DNA of 64,000 bases from Clostridia bacterium (GCA_017554615.1 JAFZHY010000026.1:22777-86776); one strand, 5' to 3'; positions 17,858-28,222 are shown, counted from the first letter of the stretch. A program made the numbers and translations. Notes: generated by a model not told the origin, from the sequence alone.

Positions 17858-18678
17858 AAAACATAAAGGTAAACCCTCTGTTTTTTCCTGTTCTTTTAAT
17901 TTTTATACTTTTAGGATATTTTAAAGAGTTTTTTCTTTCCTTTGCAACCCTACTTTTTCACGAAGCAGGGCATCTTTTTATGATTAAAAAAAGAGGTATT
18001 TTACTAAGATACATAAAAATTGAACCATTTGGAATTTCCATTAATCTTAAAGAAGATTTTTATAAAAATGAAAAGGATGAAATTTATGTTGCCTTTGGCG
18101 GACCGTTAGTAAACTTTATTATTGCGTTTTTTGCATTTTTATTTTTAAATAAGAGCCATTTTTTTATATATGCAAATCTTTCAGTTGCAATATTTAACCT
18201 TATCCCTGCCTATCCATTAGACGGAGCGCGTATTTTAAGGGCATATCTTACACCAAAAAAGGGATATATACTAAGTTTTCGCTTTTTGGTTATGCTGACT
18301 AAAATTATAAGTACAGTTCTTTTTATTCTGGGTGTAGTTATTTTATATAAAACACGGTTTAATTTTTCGTATTGTATAATTTCCGCCTTTTTATTTTATA
18401 ACCTTTTAGGCGAAAAAAATCATACTCAGCGTTATTTACTAAAGGAAATATCAGAATATAAAGAGAAAAATAAGGATATTGAAAAAATACCTGTCAAATA
18501 TATTGCAGTAAATAAAAATTACCCTTTAAGAAAGGTTATTTATGAACTTTCTTATATGAGATATCATATTTTTTCAGTAATTGACGAAGGAAAAATTGTA
18601 AAAACATTTTCAGAGGGGGAAATTATAAAAGGGCTTATTGAAAAAGGGGGAAGAGCGAGAATTTCAGACCTTTATTAA
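17854..18678 (+). CDS. spoIVFB: SpoIVFB-type intramembrane metalloprotease (M50)
   Basis: This is a site-2-protease family enzyme of 274 residues. It has about six hydrophobic segments, the zinc motif HEAGH at residues 36-40 and the second metal motif NLIPAYPLDGAR near residue 115. A C-terminal region from about 210 (VKYIAVNKNYPLRKVIYEL onward) looks like a CBS domain, as in B. subtilis SpoIVFB, which cleaves pro-sigma-K in the mother cell. The coupling to the M23 gene upstream supports this assignment. Whether the organism has a pro-sigma-K substrate cannot be seen here. Confidence 0.85.
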   Translation: MKNIKVNPLFFPVLLIFILLGYFKEFFLSFATLLFHEAGHLFMIKKRGILLRYIKIEPFGISINLKEDFYKNEKDEIYVAFGGPLVNFIIAFFAFLFLNKSHFFIYANLSVAIFNLIPAYPLDGARILRAYLTPKKGYILSFRFLVMLTKIISTVLFILGVVILYKTRFNFSYCIISAFLFYNLLGEKNHTQRYLLKEISEYKEKNKDIEKIPVKYIAVNKNYPLRKVIYELSYMRYHIFSVIDEGKIVKTFSEGEIIKGLIEKGGRARISDLY

Positions 18679-18682
18679 AAAC

Positions 18683-18711
18683 TTGAAAATGTGTTCCTTA
18701 TATGTTATTAT
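18683..18711 (+). promoter_or_regulatory. Promoter for priA and following genes
   Basis: TTGAAA, 17 nt and TATTAT lie about 30 nt before the priA start; overlapping AT-rich -10 variants are possible. Confidence 0.5.
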
Positions 18712-18743
18712 AATATATAATATTATATTTAAGGACTGTTTTT

Positions 18744-21179
18744 ATGTTTGCAGATATAGTTATAACCAAAAAAGCATATGAACTTGACCGTCTTTTCTGT
18801 TACGAAGTGCCAAGTGAACTTGAAAATGACATAGAAGTAGGAAAAAGAGTTATAATCCCTTTTGGAAACTATGGAATGACCGAAGGGATTGTTTTTAATG
18901 TTTATAAAGAAAATGCAGACTATGAAAATGTTAAAAAAATAAAAGAGGTTATTGATAATTCTTCCGTTATTACAAAAACCGGCTTTAAAATCGCAGAGTT
19001 TATGCGTAAAAAATATTTATGCACCTACTTTGATGCCTTAAAACTTAATATGCCAAGCGGCTTAAAAACTTTTGTTGACGAAAAGATTTATTTAAAAAAC
19101 CCTGATGCTGCCCCTCTTAGTAAGAACGAAGAAGAAATAATATCAGTATTATATAAATATAACGGATGCACCTATAACGCTTTAAAAGAAAAACTTAAAA
19201 TTAAGAAACTTCGTTCTCTTCTTTTATCAATGGAAGAAAGGGATATTATAGATATAAAAAGTATCCACGAAGAGTCTATAAAAGATAAGAAAATAAAGAT
19301 TGTATCCAAAGAAAAAACAAATAAAGAGATCGACGAATATATTGAAAACAATAAAAGAAACAAACAGGAAATAAGGATACTTACTGCATTTACAAATACT
19401 AAAAGTATGACCTTATCCGATTTAAGAGGATATACCAAAGCATCTTATAATGCTATATTAAAACTTGTTTCTTTAGGGTTTTTAAGTATATCCGAAAGGG
19501 AAGTTTTAAGAAACCCATTTTTAGAAAGAGAGTTTATAAAAGATAAAAAGTTGCCCCCTACCGACGAGCAGAAAAAGGCTATTTATACAATATTAAAAAA
19601 AGAATTTGGAACCTATCTTCTGCACGGAATAACAGGGTCTGGAAAGACGGAAGTTTATCTTCAGGTTATAGAAGAACATATTAAAAAAGGAAAGAATGCA
19701 ATAGTTCTTGTTCCTGAAATTTCTCTTACTCCCCAGATGGTTACAAGGTTTTTTAACCGATTCGGCAAATGCGTTTGTGTTATTCATTCAGGGCTTTCCA
19801 AAGAGGAAAGATACGATCAGTATAAAATGATAAAACAGGGAAAAATCAATATTGTTATCGGTGCAAGGTCTGCCATATTTGCACCTATTGAAAATGTGGG
19901 CGTTATTGTTATTGACGAAGAGCATGAAAACTCCTATAAGTCGGACACATTTCCTAAGTATGACACTATTGAAATTGCAAAAGTAAGGGCGAAAGCAGAT
20001 GATGCAACTTTAATTTTAGCGTCTGCCACTCCGTCTGTTGTAAGTTATTATCACGCTGTTAATAACAATTATAAGCTTATAACACTTACAAAAAGAACAA
20101 ATAATAAAAATACTCCCGAAGTTTATATTGTAGATATGAAAAAGGAACTTAAAGAGGGTAATTTTTCTCCGTTTTCATCTTTACTTAAAAAAGAACTTGA
20201 AGAAAGAATTGATAAAAAAGAGCAAAGCATTCTTTTTATCAACCGAAGAGGATATTCCACTTTTGTAAGTTGCAGAAGTTGCGGTTATGTTGCAAAATGC
20301 CCTGACTGCGATGTTTCGCTTACCTATCATAATAACAGTAACCGTCTTATCTGCCACTACTGCGGATATGAAAGAGATTTGTTTTTAGAATGTCCTGACT
20401 GTAAGAGTAAATATATAAAGCATTTTGGAAAAGGTACTGAAAAAATAGAAGATGAACTTAAATTATTTTTTCCAAATTCCAGTATGATCAGAATGGATGC
20501 AGACACTACTTATAAAAAATTCTCTCACGAAAAGATTTTAACAAAGTTTGAAAATGAGAATATAAATGTACTCCTTGGTACTCAGATGATAACCAAGGGC
20601 CTTGATTTTAAAAATGTAACTCTTTCTGCAGTTCTTGCGGCAGACGGAGGGCTTTATATGGAAGACTACCGTTCACTTGAGAGGACATTTTCCCAGATTA
20701 CTCAGGTAATAGGAAGAGCAGGTCGAGGAGATAAAAAGGGCATAGGAATAATTCAGACATACAGCCCAGAGCATTATGTTATCCGCCTTGCCAAAGACGG
20801 AAATTATGAAGAATTTTATAATACAGAAATAAATTTAAGAAAAGAGATGAATTTTCCTCCTTTTTGTGATATAATAAACATAATTTGTCAGAGCGAAAAT
20901 GAAGAACTTGGCAAAAAACTTATTAAAGACTGTTATAAAATTTTAAGAAACTCTAAAATTAATCTTAATTTAAGCGATGAAGAACTTAAAATTTATAAAC
21001 CGAATTATGCTCCCCTGCCTAAAATAAAAAAGAAGTTCAGATTCAGAATTTTAATAAAGGGGAAAGACTCTGAAAACTTAAATCATATTTTAGAGAGCCT
21101 TTATGTTTACTATAACAAAAACTATAAAGTTAAAGATATTGGCTTATCCATTGATATTAACCCTGTTAGTATGTTATAA
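18744..21179 (+). CDS. priA: Primosomal protein N' (replication restart helicase PriA)
   Basis: PriA reloads the replisome at stalled forks. It has 811 residues. The N-terminal DNA-binding domain is followed by a helicase core with Walker A GITGSGKTEVYL (residue ~295) and the DEEH box. The zinc-binding region has paired cysteines (CRSCGYVAKCPDC, CHYCGYERD, CPDCKSKY) between the helicase lobes. The LGTQMITKGLDF and QVIGRAGRG motifs are also present. It starts the priA-def-fmt series typical of Firmicutes. Confidence 0.97.
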   Translation: MFADIVITKKAYELDRLFCYEVPSELENDIEVGKRVIIPFGNYGMTEGIVFNVYKENADYENVKKIKEVIDNSSVITKTGFKIAEFMRKKYLCTYFDALKLNMPSGLKTFVDEKIYLKNPDAAPLSKNEEEIISVLYKYNGCTYNALKEKLKIKKLRSLLLSMEERDIIDIKSIHEESIKDKKIKIVSKEKTNKEIDEYIENNKRNKQEIRILTAFTNTKSMTLSDLRGYTKASYNAILKLVSLGFLSISEREVLRNPFLEREFIKDKKLPPTDEQKKAIYTILKKEFGTYLLHGITGSGKTEVYLQVIEEHIKKGKNAIVLVPEISLTPQMVTRFFNRFGKCVCVIHSGLSKEERYDQYKMIKQGKINIVIGARSAIFAPIENVGVIVIDEEHENSYKSDTFPKYDTIEIAKVRAKADDATLILASATPSVVSYYHAVNNNYKLITLTKRTNNKNTPEVYIVDMKKELKEGNFSPFSSLLKKELEERIDKKEQSILFINRRGYSTFVSCRSCGYVAKCPDCDVSLTYHNNSNRLICHYCGYERDLFLECPDCKSKYIKHFGKGTEKIEDELKLFFPNSSMIRMDADTTYKKFSHEKILTKFENENINVLLGTQMITKGLDFKNVTLSAVLAADGGLYMEDYRSLERTFSQITQVIGRAGRGDKKGIGIIQTYSPEHYVIRLAKDGNYEEFYNTEINLRKEMNFPPFCDIINIICQSENEELGKKLIKDCYKILRNSKINLNLSDEELKIYKPNYAPLPKIKKKFRFRILIKGKDSENLNHILESLYVYYNKNYKVKDIGLSIDINPVSML

Positions 21180-21267
21180 TGATTTTGTATCATAACGAAG
21201 TTAACGAAAAGACATTAGCACTTATCACACTATTATTTAAAAACTATATAAAGAAAGGTAAAAACTT

Positions 21268-21717
21268 ATGGCTATAAGAAATATTATAAAAGAGGGCGAC
21301 CCTGTTCTTAATAAAAAATCACGCATAGTAGAAAAAATAGATGAAAGAATTTTAACCCTGCTTGACGATATGAAAGAAACCATGTATGACGCAGACGGTG
21401 TCGGACTTGCTGCCCCTCAGGTGGGAATACTTAAAAGAGTGGTAGTAATAGATGTGGGAGACGGAGTTTTAGAACTTATTAACCCCGAGATAGTTTGCTC
21501 AACAGGCGAACAATATGAAGTTGAAGGATGTTTAAGCCTTCCTGGCGTGTCAGGCGTAACAGAACGCCCTATGAATGTTCAGGTTCGTGCTTTGGACAGA
21601 GAGGGTTACGAAGTTTTAGTTACAGGCACAGGCCTTTTAGCAAGAGCGTTATGCCATGAAATTGACCATCTTGACGGAATTTTATTCAGACAAAGAGTTA
21701 CAGAATATTTAGAATAA
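21268..21717 (+). CDS. def: Peptide deformylase
   Basis: This enzyme removes the formyl group from the N-terminal methionine of nascent proteins. It has 149 residues. The three family motifs are intact: [18 protein letters not shown] (metal-binding Cys) and HEIDHLDG (metal-binding histidines and catalytic Glu). AGAAAGG precedes the ATG, and fmt follows 13 nt after the stop. The two act in opposite directions on formyl-methionine. Confidence 0.97.
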   Translation: MAIRNIIKEGDPVLNKKSRIVEKIDERILTLLDDMKETMYDADGVGLAAPQVGILKRVVVIDVGDGVLELINPEIVCSTGEQYEVEGCLSLPGVSGVTERPMNVQVRALDREGYEVLVTGTGLLARALCHEIDHLDGILFRQRVTEYLE

Positions 21718-21730
21718 TGAGGTTTTATAT

Positions 21731-22669
21731 ATGAAAGTTATTTTTATGGGAACACCTGATTTTGCAGTTGACTGTTTAGAAATGCTTATAAACGAGGGGT
21801 ATGAAGTTCCTTTGGTTGTTTCCCAGCCGGACAGGCAAAGGGGAAGAGGCCATAAGGTAACATATTCTCCTGTTAAAGAATATGCACTTTCTAAAAACAT
21901 TCCTGTTTTTCAGCCCGAATCTTTGAAAAACTTTGAACTTTCAGAGTATCTTAATGAAATAAAACCTGATGTGATAGTTGTTGTTGCATATGGCAAAATT
22001 CTTCCCGAATATATCCTTAACTATCCGAAATTCGGCTGTATAAATGTGCATGGCTCTCTTTTGCCCAAATTAAGAGGCGCTGCCCCTATCCAGTGGAGTG
22101 TAATAAACGGAGATAAGGAAACAGGGGTTACCACAATGCTTATGGATAAAGGAATGGATACAGGGGATATACTGTATAAGGCATCTATTCCTATTGAAGA
22201 AAATGACACTGCGGGAACATTATTTGATAAACTTAAAGTTTTAGGTGCATCACTTTTAAAACATACCTTGCAAAAAATTAAAAACGGAAGTTATGTAAGA
22301 ATACGCCAGAACGAAGAAGAAGCAACATATGCGCCTATGATTATGAAAAAAGACGCTTTGATTGATTTTTCAAAGAGTCCAAAAGAAATTATAAATATGT
22401 TAAGAGGTTTAAATCCTGCGCCTGTTGCCTATACTTATTTAGACGGGAAAAAAATTAAAATATACGAAGGCTTTTTAGGCGAAGAAACAGACGATACCGA
22501 CTATGGCAAAATATGGGGATATATTGAAGACAAAGGCCTTGGAATTGTGTGTGGAGGAGGAATATTATATATAAAAGAACTTCACGCAGAAAATTCAAGA
22601 AAAATGACCGTTTCAGAATATATGCTTGGCCATAAACTTGAGCCTGGAGACCGTTTTACAAACTCTTAA
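21731..22669 (+). CDS. fmt: Methionyl-tRNA formyltransferase
   Basis: This enzyme transfers a formyl group from 10-formyl-THF to initiator Met-tRNA. It has 312 residues. Visible features are the N-terminal FMGTPDFAV, the catalytic region NVHGSLLPKLRGAAPIQWSV, the folate-site HGSLLP and the C-terminal tRNA-binding domain with RGLNPAPVAYTYL. It follows def. The fhs gene further along the same strand makes the formyl-THF that it uses. Confidence 0.97.
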   Translation: MKVIFMGTPDFAVDCLEMLINEGYEVPLVVSQPDRQRGRGHKVTYSPVKEYALSKNIPVFQPESLKNFELSEYLNEIKPDVIVVVAYGKILPEYILNYPKFGCINVHGSLLPKLRGAAPIQWSVINGDKETGVTTMLMDKGMDTGDILYKASIPIEENDTAGTLFDKLKVLGASLLKHTLQKIKNGSYVRIRQNEEEATYAPMIMKKDALIDFSKSPKEIINMLRGLNPAPVAYTYLDGKKIKIYEGFLGEETDDTDYGKIWGYIEDKGLGIVCGGGILYIKELHAENSRKMTVSEYMLGHKLEPGDRFTNS

Positions 22670-22684
22670 AAAAGGAGCAGATTT

Positions 22685-23371
22685 ATGTATAATTTATATA
22701 TGGGGGATATTTACTATCTGATACTTGTTATACCTGCGCTTATTTTCGCACTTGTTGCGCAAAGTTATGTTAAATCTACATTTAACAAGTATTCGCTTAT
22801 TCCTACATCATTTATATCAAACGATATTGTTGAGAAAATGCTTCATAAAAACGAAATATATGATATTTCAATCGTGAGCGTTTCAGGATATTTAAGCGAC
22901 CATTTTAATTCAAGCAAAAAAATTATAAGCCTTTCTCAGCCGGTTTATAATAATAATTCCATAGCAGCCCTTGGTGTTGCGTGTCATGAAGCAGGTCATG
23001 CCCTGCAGTATAAGGCAGGATACTTGCCTCTTAAAATAAGAAACTATATTCTTCCTGTTGTAAAATTTGCATCGGGTATGGCGCTTCCACTTGCCATTAT
23101 AGGTCTTATGATATCTGATGCACTTGCAAAGGCAGGAGTTATACTGTTTTCTGTTACCGTGCTTTTTCAGTTGCTTTTACTTCCTATTGAATTTAACGCA
23201 TCAAAAAGAGCAGTTAACGAACTTGACCTAAACTTATCAGATGAAGAATTAAAGGGAGTTAAAAAAGTTTTATTTTCGGCAGCCCTTACCTATGTTGCAT
23301 CAAGTCTTGTTGCTGTTGCCAACTTTTTAAGAATACTTCTTATAATAAACGGAAGAAACAGGAGAGATTAA
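22685..23371 (+). CDS. Membrane zinc metallopeptidase, YugP-like
   Basis: This 228-residue protein belongs to the YugP family (Zn_peptidase_2). It has an N-terminal membrane segment, the motif CHEAGHALQYKAGY with HExxH near residue 100, and two to three further hydrophobic segments. A conserved EFNASKRAVNEL stretch is likely to hold the third zinc ligand. AAAAGGAG precedes the ATG. Its physiological substrate is unknown. It sits in the def-fmt series, as in many clostridia. Confidence 0.88.
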   Translation: MYNLYMGDIYYLILVIPALIFALVAQSYVKSTFNKYSLIPTSFISNDIVEKMLHKNEIYDISIVSVSGYLSDHFNSSKKIISLSQPVYNNNSIAALGVACHEAGHALQYKAGYLPLKIRNYILPVVKFASGMALPLAIIGLMISDALAKAGVILFSVTVLFQLLLLPIEFNASKRAVNELDLNLSDEELKGVKKVLFSAALTYVASSLVAVANFLRILLIINGRNRRD

Positions 23372-23372
23372 A

Positions 23373-23606
23373 ATGAAAAAAGAGGATGTAATTCCTTTAT
23401 GGACTCAGGAAACCCCCTCAATATGCCGTTTTTGTGCATATGCTAAAAGGTTTTCTGCAACATGTGATATATACTGCGAAAAAAAGAAGAATTTTTTACA
23501 CGAAGAAGAAAGTTGCAAAAAGTTTAAATACGATATTTTAAAAAAAGAATTAAGGCGAAACAGCCGACCTGTTAAAAAACATACGCCGGAGGAATTTAAA
23601 ATATAA
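23373..23606 (+). CDS. Small cysteine-rich conserved protein of unknown function
   Basis: This 77-residue, strongly basic protein has a cysteine cluster: CRFCAYAKRF, then CDIYCEKKK and an ESCKKF cysteine. Spacing of the five Cys suggests metal binding. It starts 1 nt after the YugP-like gene, with AGGAGAG upstream, and the MATE gene begins 1 nt after it. It is therefore clearly part of the operon and real. I do not recognise a named family. Confidence 0.75.
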   Translation: MKKEDVIPLWTQETPSICRFCAYAKRFSATCDIYCEKKKNFLHEEESCKKFKYDILKKELRRNSRPVKKHTPEEFKI

Positions 23607-23607
23607 A

Positions 23608-24942
23608 ATGAATAGTTTTTATAAAAATTTTATTTTAATTGCTCTTCCTATGGCATTTCAGAATCTTGTAACAACCTCGGTAAGCCTTATTGACAATCTT
23701 ATGATCGGGCGTCTGGGAGATGTGGCAATAGCGTCTGTCGGCCTTGCCAATAAAGTGTTTTTTATCTATGTTCTTGTAATATTCGGTTTGTGCAGCGGGG
23801 CGTCTGCCTTTATTGCACAGTTCTGGGGTAAAGAAGATTTAAAGGGGATAAAACAGGTAGTATTTATAAATACACTGGTTGCATTATCAGTATCATTTGT
23901 ATTTGCGATTTTCGGCTTTTTTATGCCGACTCACATAATGACTCTTCTTACCGATGATAAAGAGGTTATTTTTGAGGGTGCAAAATATTTAAAGATTATA
24001 TCGCCGAGTTTTATATTAGTCAGTATAATTCATGTGTGTTCTTACACTTTAAAAACTTTAGAGCATCCGAAAATTCCGTTATTTGCATCCCTGATTTCGA
24101 TTATAATAAACGCATTTCTTAACTACATATTGATTTTCGGGAAGTTGGGCGCACCCCGTCTTGGAGTATCAGGCGCAGCATTTGCTACCCTTAGCGCAAG
24201 AATCTTTGAAATGCTTTTTATAGTTTTGGCTACAAGAAAGAAACTTACTTTTCTTTTTTACGGCATTTCCCATTTAAAAGATATAAAAAAAGATTTTCTA
24301 AAATCGTTCTTTATAAAAGTTATTCCTGTTATATTAAATGAAACAATGTGGTCTCTTGCTACTACTATGATGGTTTCTATATATGCAAGAATTTCCACTC
24401 AGGCTGTTGCAGCAGTTAATGTTATTACCATTTTAAGAGATTTAACAAGTGTGTTCTTTATCGGCGCAGGTAATGCGGCAGCCGTTTCGATAGGAAAACT
24501 TATAGGCCTTAAAAAATATGACGAAGCATATGAAAGGACATATCAGTTATCTATATATGTGCCAATATTTGCAGGAATTTTTGGGCTTTTAACACTTCTT
24601 GTATCGAAAAATTTCATAGGGCTTTTTAATATTTCCGTTGAGACTTTTAATATAGCAAACAGTTTATATATTACAGCAGTTATCTTTATGCCTTTTGCAT
24701 CTTTTAATCATCTTAATATATGCGGAAGCCTTAGAGCAGGAGGAGATTCTTTCTACTGCCTTGTATCAGACGCAGGTTCAATCTGGGCAGTCGGAGTTTT
24801 CGGCTCGTTTATATCTGGTACAGTTTTCGGCTTGCCAATACTTTACGTTTACATAATTTCAAGATGCGAAGAAATTTTAAAGGCGATACTGTTGTTTATA
24901 CGAATTAAAAAAAGAAAATGGATAAAAGATTTAGTTAATTAA
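23608..24942 (+). CDS. MATE family efflux transporter
   Basis: This is a Na+- or H+-driven multidrug/toxin extrusion transporter of 444 residues with twelve predicted membrane segments. The N-terminal VSLIDNLMIGRLGDVAIASV is typical of MATE, and the second half repeats the pattern with MSIYARISTQAVAAVNVI-like sequence. It is translated close behind the small Cys protein. The exported substrate cannot be predicted. Confidence 0.92.
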   Translation: MNSFYKNFILIALPMAFQNLVTTSVSLIDNLMIGRLGDVAIASVGLANKVFFIYVLVIFGLCSGASAFIAQFWGKEDLKGIKQVVFINTLVALSVSFVFAIFGFFMPTHIMTLLTDDKEVIFEGAKYLKIISPSFILVSIIHVCSYTLKTLEHPKIPLFASLISIIINAFLNYILIFGKLGAPRLGVSGAAFATLSARIFEMLFIVLATRKKLTFLFYGISHLKDIKKDFLKSFFIKVIPVILNETMWSLATTMMVSIYARISTQAVAAVNVITILRDLTSVFFIGAGNAAAVSIGKLIGLKKYDEAYERTYQLSIYVPIFAGIFGLLTLLVSKNFIGLFNISVETFNIANSLYITAVIFMPFASFNHLNICGSLRAGGDSFYCLVSDAGSIWAVGVFGSFISGTVFGLPILYVYIISRCEEILKAILLFIRIKKRKWIKDLVN

Positions 24943-24963
24943 TTATAAAGGGGGCATTTATTT

Positions 24964-26634
24964 ATGTTATCTGACATAAAGATTGCGCAATCTGCAAAAA
25001 TGGAGGGAATTTGCAAGGTAGCAGAAAGCCTTAACATTTCTTCCGATGAACTTGAACTATACGGAAAATACAAAGCAAAACTTTCTTTTGAACTTATTGA
25101 CCGTGTGAAAAATAACAAGGACGGTAAACTGATATTAGTTACTGCTATTAACCCTACACCTGCAGGAGAAGGTAAAACAACTACAACTGTGGGCTTGGGA
25201 CAAGCATTTTTTAAATTAGGCAAAAATTCAGTTATAGCCTTAAGGGAGCCATCTTTAGGCCCAACATTCGGTTTAAAAGGCGGAGCAGCAGGTGGCGGAT
25301 ATTCTCAGGTAGTGCCAATGGAGGATATAAACTTACACTTTACAGGGGATATGCATGCAATAACCTCTGCAAATAACCTTTTATGTGCTATGGTGGATAA
25401 TCATATACATCAGGGAAATGCACTTGGCCTTGACCCTAAAAGCATAAAAGTAAAAAGAGTTATTGATATAAATGACAGAAATTTAAGAAACATTGTAATA
25501 GGTTTAGGGGAAAAAACAGATGGACAGGTAAGAGAAGACCATTTTATGATTACAGTTGCTTGTGAAATTATGGCAATTCTTTGTCTATCCTCTGATATAA
25601 CCGATTTAAAGAAAAGACTTTCACAAATTATTATCGGTTATTCATATTCAGGAAAAATTCTTACAGCAGGTGATATAAATGCGCAGGGAGCATTATGTGC
25701 ACTTTTAAAAGATGCAATAAAGCCTAACCTTGTTCAGACACTTGAAAACTCGCCTTGTATTATCCACGGTGGTCCGTTTGCCAATATTGCTCACGGATGC
25801 AACAGTTTAATTGCAACAAAATTATCTTTAAAACTTTGTGATTATGTTATAACAGAGGCAGGATTTGGTGCAGATTTAGGTGCTGAAAAATTCCTTGATA
25901 TTAAATGCAGATTAGGTAATTTAAACCCGTCTTTAGTAGTGCTTGTTGCTACTGTCCGTGCGCTTAAATATAACGGTGGCGTAGGAAAAGAAAACCTAAG
26001 CGAAGAAAATATAGATGCTCTTAAAAAAGGTATTGTGAATTTAGGCAAACATATAGAAAATATTAAAAAATTCGGTCTTCCTGTTGTGGTTGCGCTTAAC
26101 CACTTCTTTACAGACACCGAAAAAGAAATTGAAACTGTTAAAGAATACTGCGCTTCGTTAGGCGTAAGGTGCGAAATTTCAAAATGCTTTGCAGAGGGTG
26201 GCGAAGGAACACTTGATTTGGCAAACGCAGTGCTTTCAACTCTTGATAAAGACGAAGCAAACTTTAAGCCTATATACGAAGACAGTTTATCAATTAAAGA
26301 AAAGATAGAAAAAATAGTTAAAGAAATATACGGTGGAACTCAGGTAATATATGAGCCAAAGGCAAATAAGGAAATTAAGTTTTTGGAAGAAAACGGATTT
26401 TCCAATCTGCCTGTATGTATGGCAAAAACTCAGTATTCTCTTTCAGATAACCCTGCTCTTTTGGGAAGACCTGAAGGCTTTAGCGTTACCGTAAGAGATT
26501 TATATGTTAATGCAGGTGCAGGTTTTATCACAATTCTTACAGGAAAGATTATGACAATGCCCGGGTTACCTAAAGTTCCCGCTGCAGAAAAAGTAGATGT
26601 TGACGAATTTGGAGTTATAGATGGACTATTCTAA
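24964..26634 (+). CDS. fhs: Formate-tetrahydrofolate ligase
   Basis: This enzyme makes 10-formyl-THF from formate, THF and ATP, feeding purine synthesis and Fmt. It has 556 residues. The P-loop-like [20 protein letters not shown] and the substrate region [20 protein letters not shown] are diagnostic. The C-terminus ([29 protein letters not shown]) is intact. An AAGGGGG ribosome site precedes the ATG. Its last 14 nt overlap tsaE. It is common in acetogenic and fermentative clostridia; no further Wood-Ljungdahl genes are visible. Confidence 0.98.
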   Translation: MLSDIKIAQSAKMEGICKVAESLNISSDELELYGKYKAKLSFELIDRVKNNKDGKLILVTAINPTPAGEGKTTTTVGLGQAFFKLGKNSVIALREPSLGPTFGLKGGAAGGGYSQVVPMEDINLHFTGDMHAITSANNLLCAMVDNHIHQGNALGLDPKSIKVKRVIDINDRNLRNIVIGLGEKTDGQVREDHFMITVACEIMAILCLSSDITDLKKRLSQIIIGYSYSGKILTAGDINAQGALCALLKDAIKPNLVQTLENSPCIIHGGPFANIAHGCNSLIATKLSLKLCDYVITEAGFGADLGAEKFLDIKCRLGNLNPSLVVLVATVRALKYNGGVGKENLSEENIDALKKGIVNLGKHIENIKKFGLPVVVALNHFFTDTEKEIETVKEYCASLGVRCEISKCFAEGGEGTLDLANAVLSTLDKDEANFKPIYEDSLSIKEKIEKIVKEIYGGTQVIYEPKANKEIKFLEENGFSNLPVCMAKTQYSLSDNPALLGRPEGFSVTVRDLYVNAGAGFITILTGKIMTMPGLPKVPAAEKVDVDEFGVIDGLF

Positions 26635-27055
26635 AATTACAGTAAATACACCCGAAGAAACCTTTAAGGCAGGTTATGAATTTGCAAAAACCTTAAAGGC
26701 AGGAGATATAATTACATTAGACGGAGACCTTGGCGCAGGAAAAACCGTTTTTACAAAGGGAATATGTCATTATTTTAATGTTACCGATTATGTTGTAAGC
26801 CCTACTTACACCATTGTCAATGAATACAAAGGCGATATATCTGTTTATCACTTTGATATTTACAGAATAAATGATGAAGAAGAACTTTATAACATAGGCT
26901 TTTATGAGTACCTTGATAACGATGGCATTAAAATAATTGAATGGGCAAAGAATGTGCCTGAGGCTTTTTTGGGATATAATGTAAAAAAGATAGAGATAAT
27001 AAAGGACAAAGACCTTATGTCTCAGAAAAGATATATTAAAATAAGGGAGGGGTAA
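26621..27055 (+). CDS. tsaE: tRNA threonylcarbamoyladenosine biosynthesis ATPase TsaE
   Basis: TsaE is the small ATPase required with TsaB and TsaD for t6A37 formation in tRNA. It has 144 residues. The Walker A motif [15 protein letters not shown] lies near residue 37. The family sequence [10 protein letters not shown], followed by HFDIYRI, is intact. GGAG sits 6 nt before the ATG inside the end of fhs, and tsaB begins 1 nt after its stop, so all three are coupled. Confidence 0.96.
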   Translation: MDYSKITVNTPEETFKAGYEFAKTLKAGDIITLDGDLGAGKTVFTKGICHYFNVTDYVVSPTYTIVNEYKGDISVYHFDIYRINDEEELYNIGFYEYLDNDGIKIIEWAKNVPEAFLGYNVKKIEIIKDKDLMSQKRYIKIREG

Positions 27056-27056
27056 A

Positions 27057-27743
27057 ATGATAATACTTGGCATTGATTCATCTTTTAAAACTGCATCTGT
27101 TGGAATTTTGGAAGATGATAAAGTTATAGTTTCATATACCCTTAACCATAAAAGAACTCACTCGGAAAAACTTTTAGAGATGATAGATATGGCTCTTAAA
27201 ATTGCAAAACTTGATATTTCGGATATTGATGCATTTTGCGTTACTAAAGGGCCAGGCTCATTTACAGGGTTAAGAATAGGCCTTGCCACCATAAAAGGCT
27301 TATGCCATGCTCTTAATAAGCCTTGCTATCTTGTATCAACACTTGATGCACTTTATGAAAATGTATATGCACCCTATTTTGATGATATAATCTATGCTCC
27401 CATAATGGATGCAAGACGAGGGGAAGTTTACTGTGCAGCGTATAAGAATAATGAAAAAATAATAGAAGACTCGGCTCTTAATATAAACTTATTTTTAGAT
27501 AAATTAAATAAATTTGAGTGTAGAAAAATTGTATTTACAGGAGACGGAGTTGTACCTAACAAAAATATAATTTCAGATAAACTTTTAGATAAATGCGAAT
27601 TTGCACCCGAGCATCTTCTGTTTGGAAGCGGAGAAGCAGTTATTAGTGCAGGGCTAAAATACGGTAAAAAGGTTTTATATAATGATATTCTTCCTGAGTA
27701 TCTTCGTATGTCTCAGGCAGAAAGATTAAAAAATGAAATATAA
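27057..27743 (+). CDS. tsaB: tRNA threonylcarbamoyladenosine biosynthesis protein TsaB
   Basis: TsaB is the inactive paralogue that binds TsaD in the t6A complex. It has 228 residues, with the N-terminal ILGIDSSFKTASVGI and the KGPGSFTGLRIGLATIKGL signature. It is adjacent to tsaE in the usual order. The rimI gene that often follows tsaB in Firmicutes is absent here, and rpiB takes its place. Confidence 0.95.
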   Translation: MIILGIDSSFKTASVGILEDDKVIVSYTLNHKRTHSEKLLEMIDMALKIAKLDISDIDAFCVTKGPGSFTGLRIGLATIKGLCHALNKPCYLVSTLDALYENVYAPYFDDIIYAPIMDARRGEVYCAAYKNNEKIIEDSALNINLFLDKLNKFECRKIVFTGDGVVPNKNIISDKLLDKCEFAPEHLLFGSGEAVISAGLKYGKKVLYNDILPEYLRMSQAERLKNEI

Positions 27744-27758
27744 AGGAGAAAAGAAAAA

Positions 27759-28193
27759 ATGAAAATAGCAATTGGAGCAGACCATGGAGCATTTGAATTA
27801 AAAGAAGTTTTAATACCATACCTAAAAGATAAAGGATATGAGGTAGAAGACTGTGGTACATATGATTTATCAAGCGTTGACTACCCTGATATAGCAGAAA
27901 AAACTGCTAAAAAAATTATTGATAAAGAATGTGAAAAAGGCATTCTTCTATGTGGGACAGGCATTGGAATATCTATTGCGGCAAATAAAGTAAAGGGTAT
28001 CCGTGCTGCTCTTTGTGCTAATGAATACAGTGCGAAAATGAGCAGAAATCATAATGACGCTAACATTCTTTGCATGGGTGCAAGAGTAACAGGGGTAGAA
28101 CTTGCAAAATCAATTCTTGACACCTTTTTAAAAGAAGAATTTGAAGGCGGAAGACACCAAGTTAGAGTTGACAAAATAATGAATATAGAGTAA
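27759..28193 (+). CDS. rpiB: Ribose-5-phosphate isomerase B
   Basis: This enzyme interconverts ribose-5-phosphate and ribulose-5-phosphate in the pentose phosphate pathway. It has 144 residues. IGADHGAFELKE, CGTGIGISIAANK (with the catalytic Cys) and SRNHNDANILCMG are characteristic of the RpiB/LacA family. AAAGGAG precedes the ATG. The next gene, upp, consumes PRPP derived from ribose-5-phosphate, so the two are metabolically linked. Confidence 0.95.
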   Translation: MKIAIGADHGAFELKEVLIPYLKDKGYEVEDCGTYDLSSVDYPDIAEKTAKKIIDKECEKGILLCGTGIGISIAANKVKGIRAALCANEYSAKMSRNHNDANILCMGARVTGVELAKSILDTFLKEEFEGGRHQVRVDKIMNIE

Positions 28194-28222
28194 AATTATA
28201 GAAAAAAACGGAGGTATTTACT

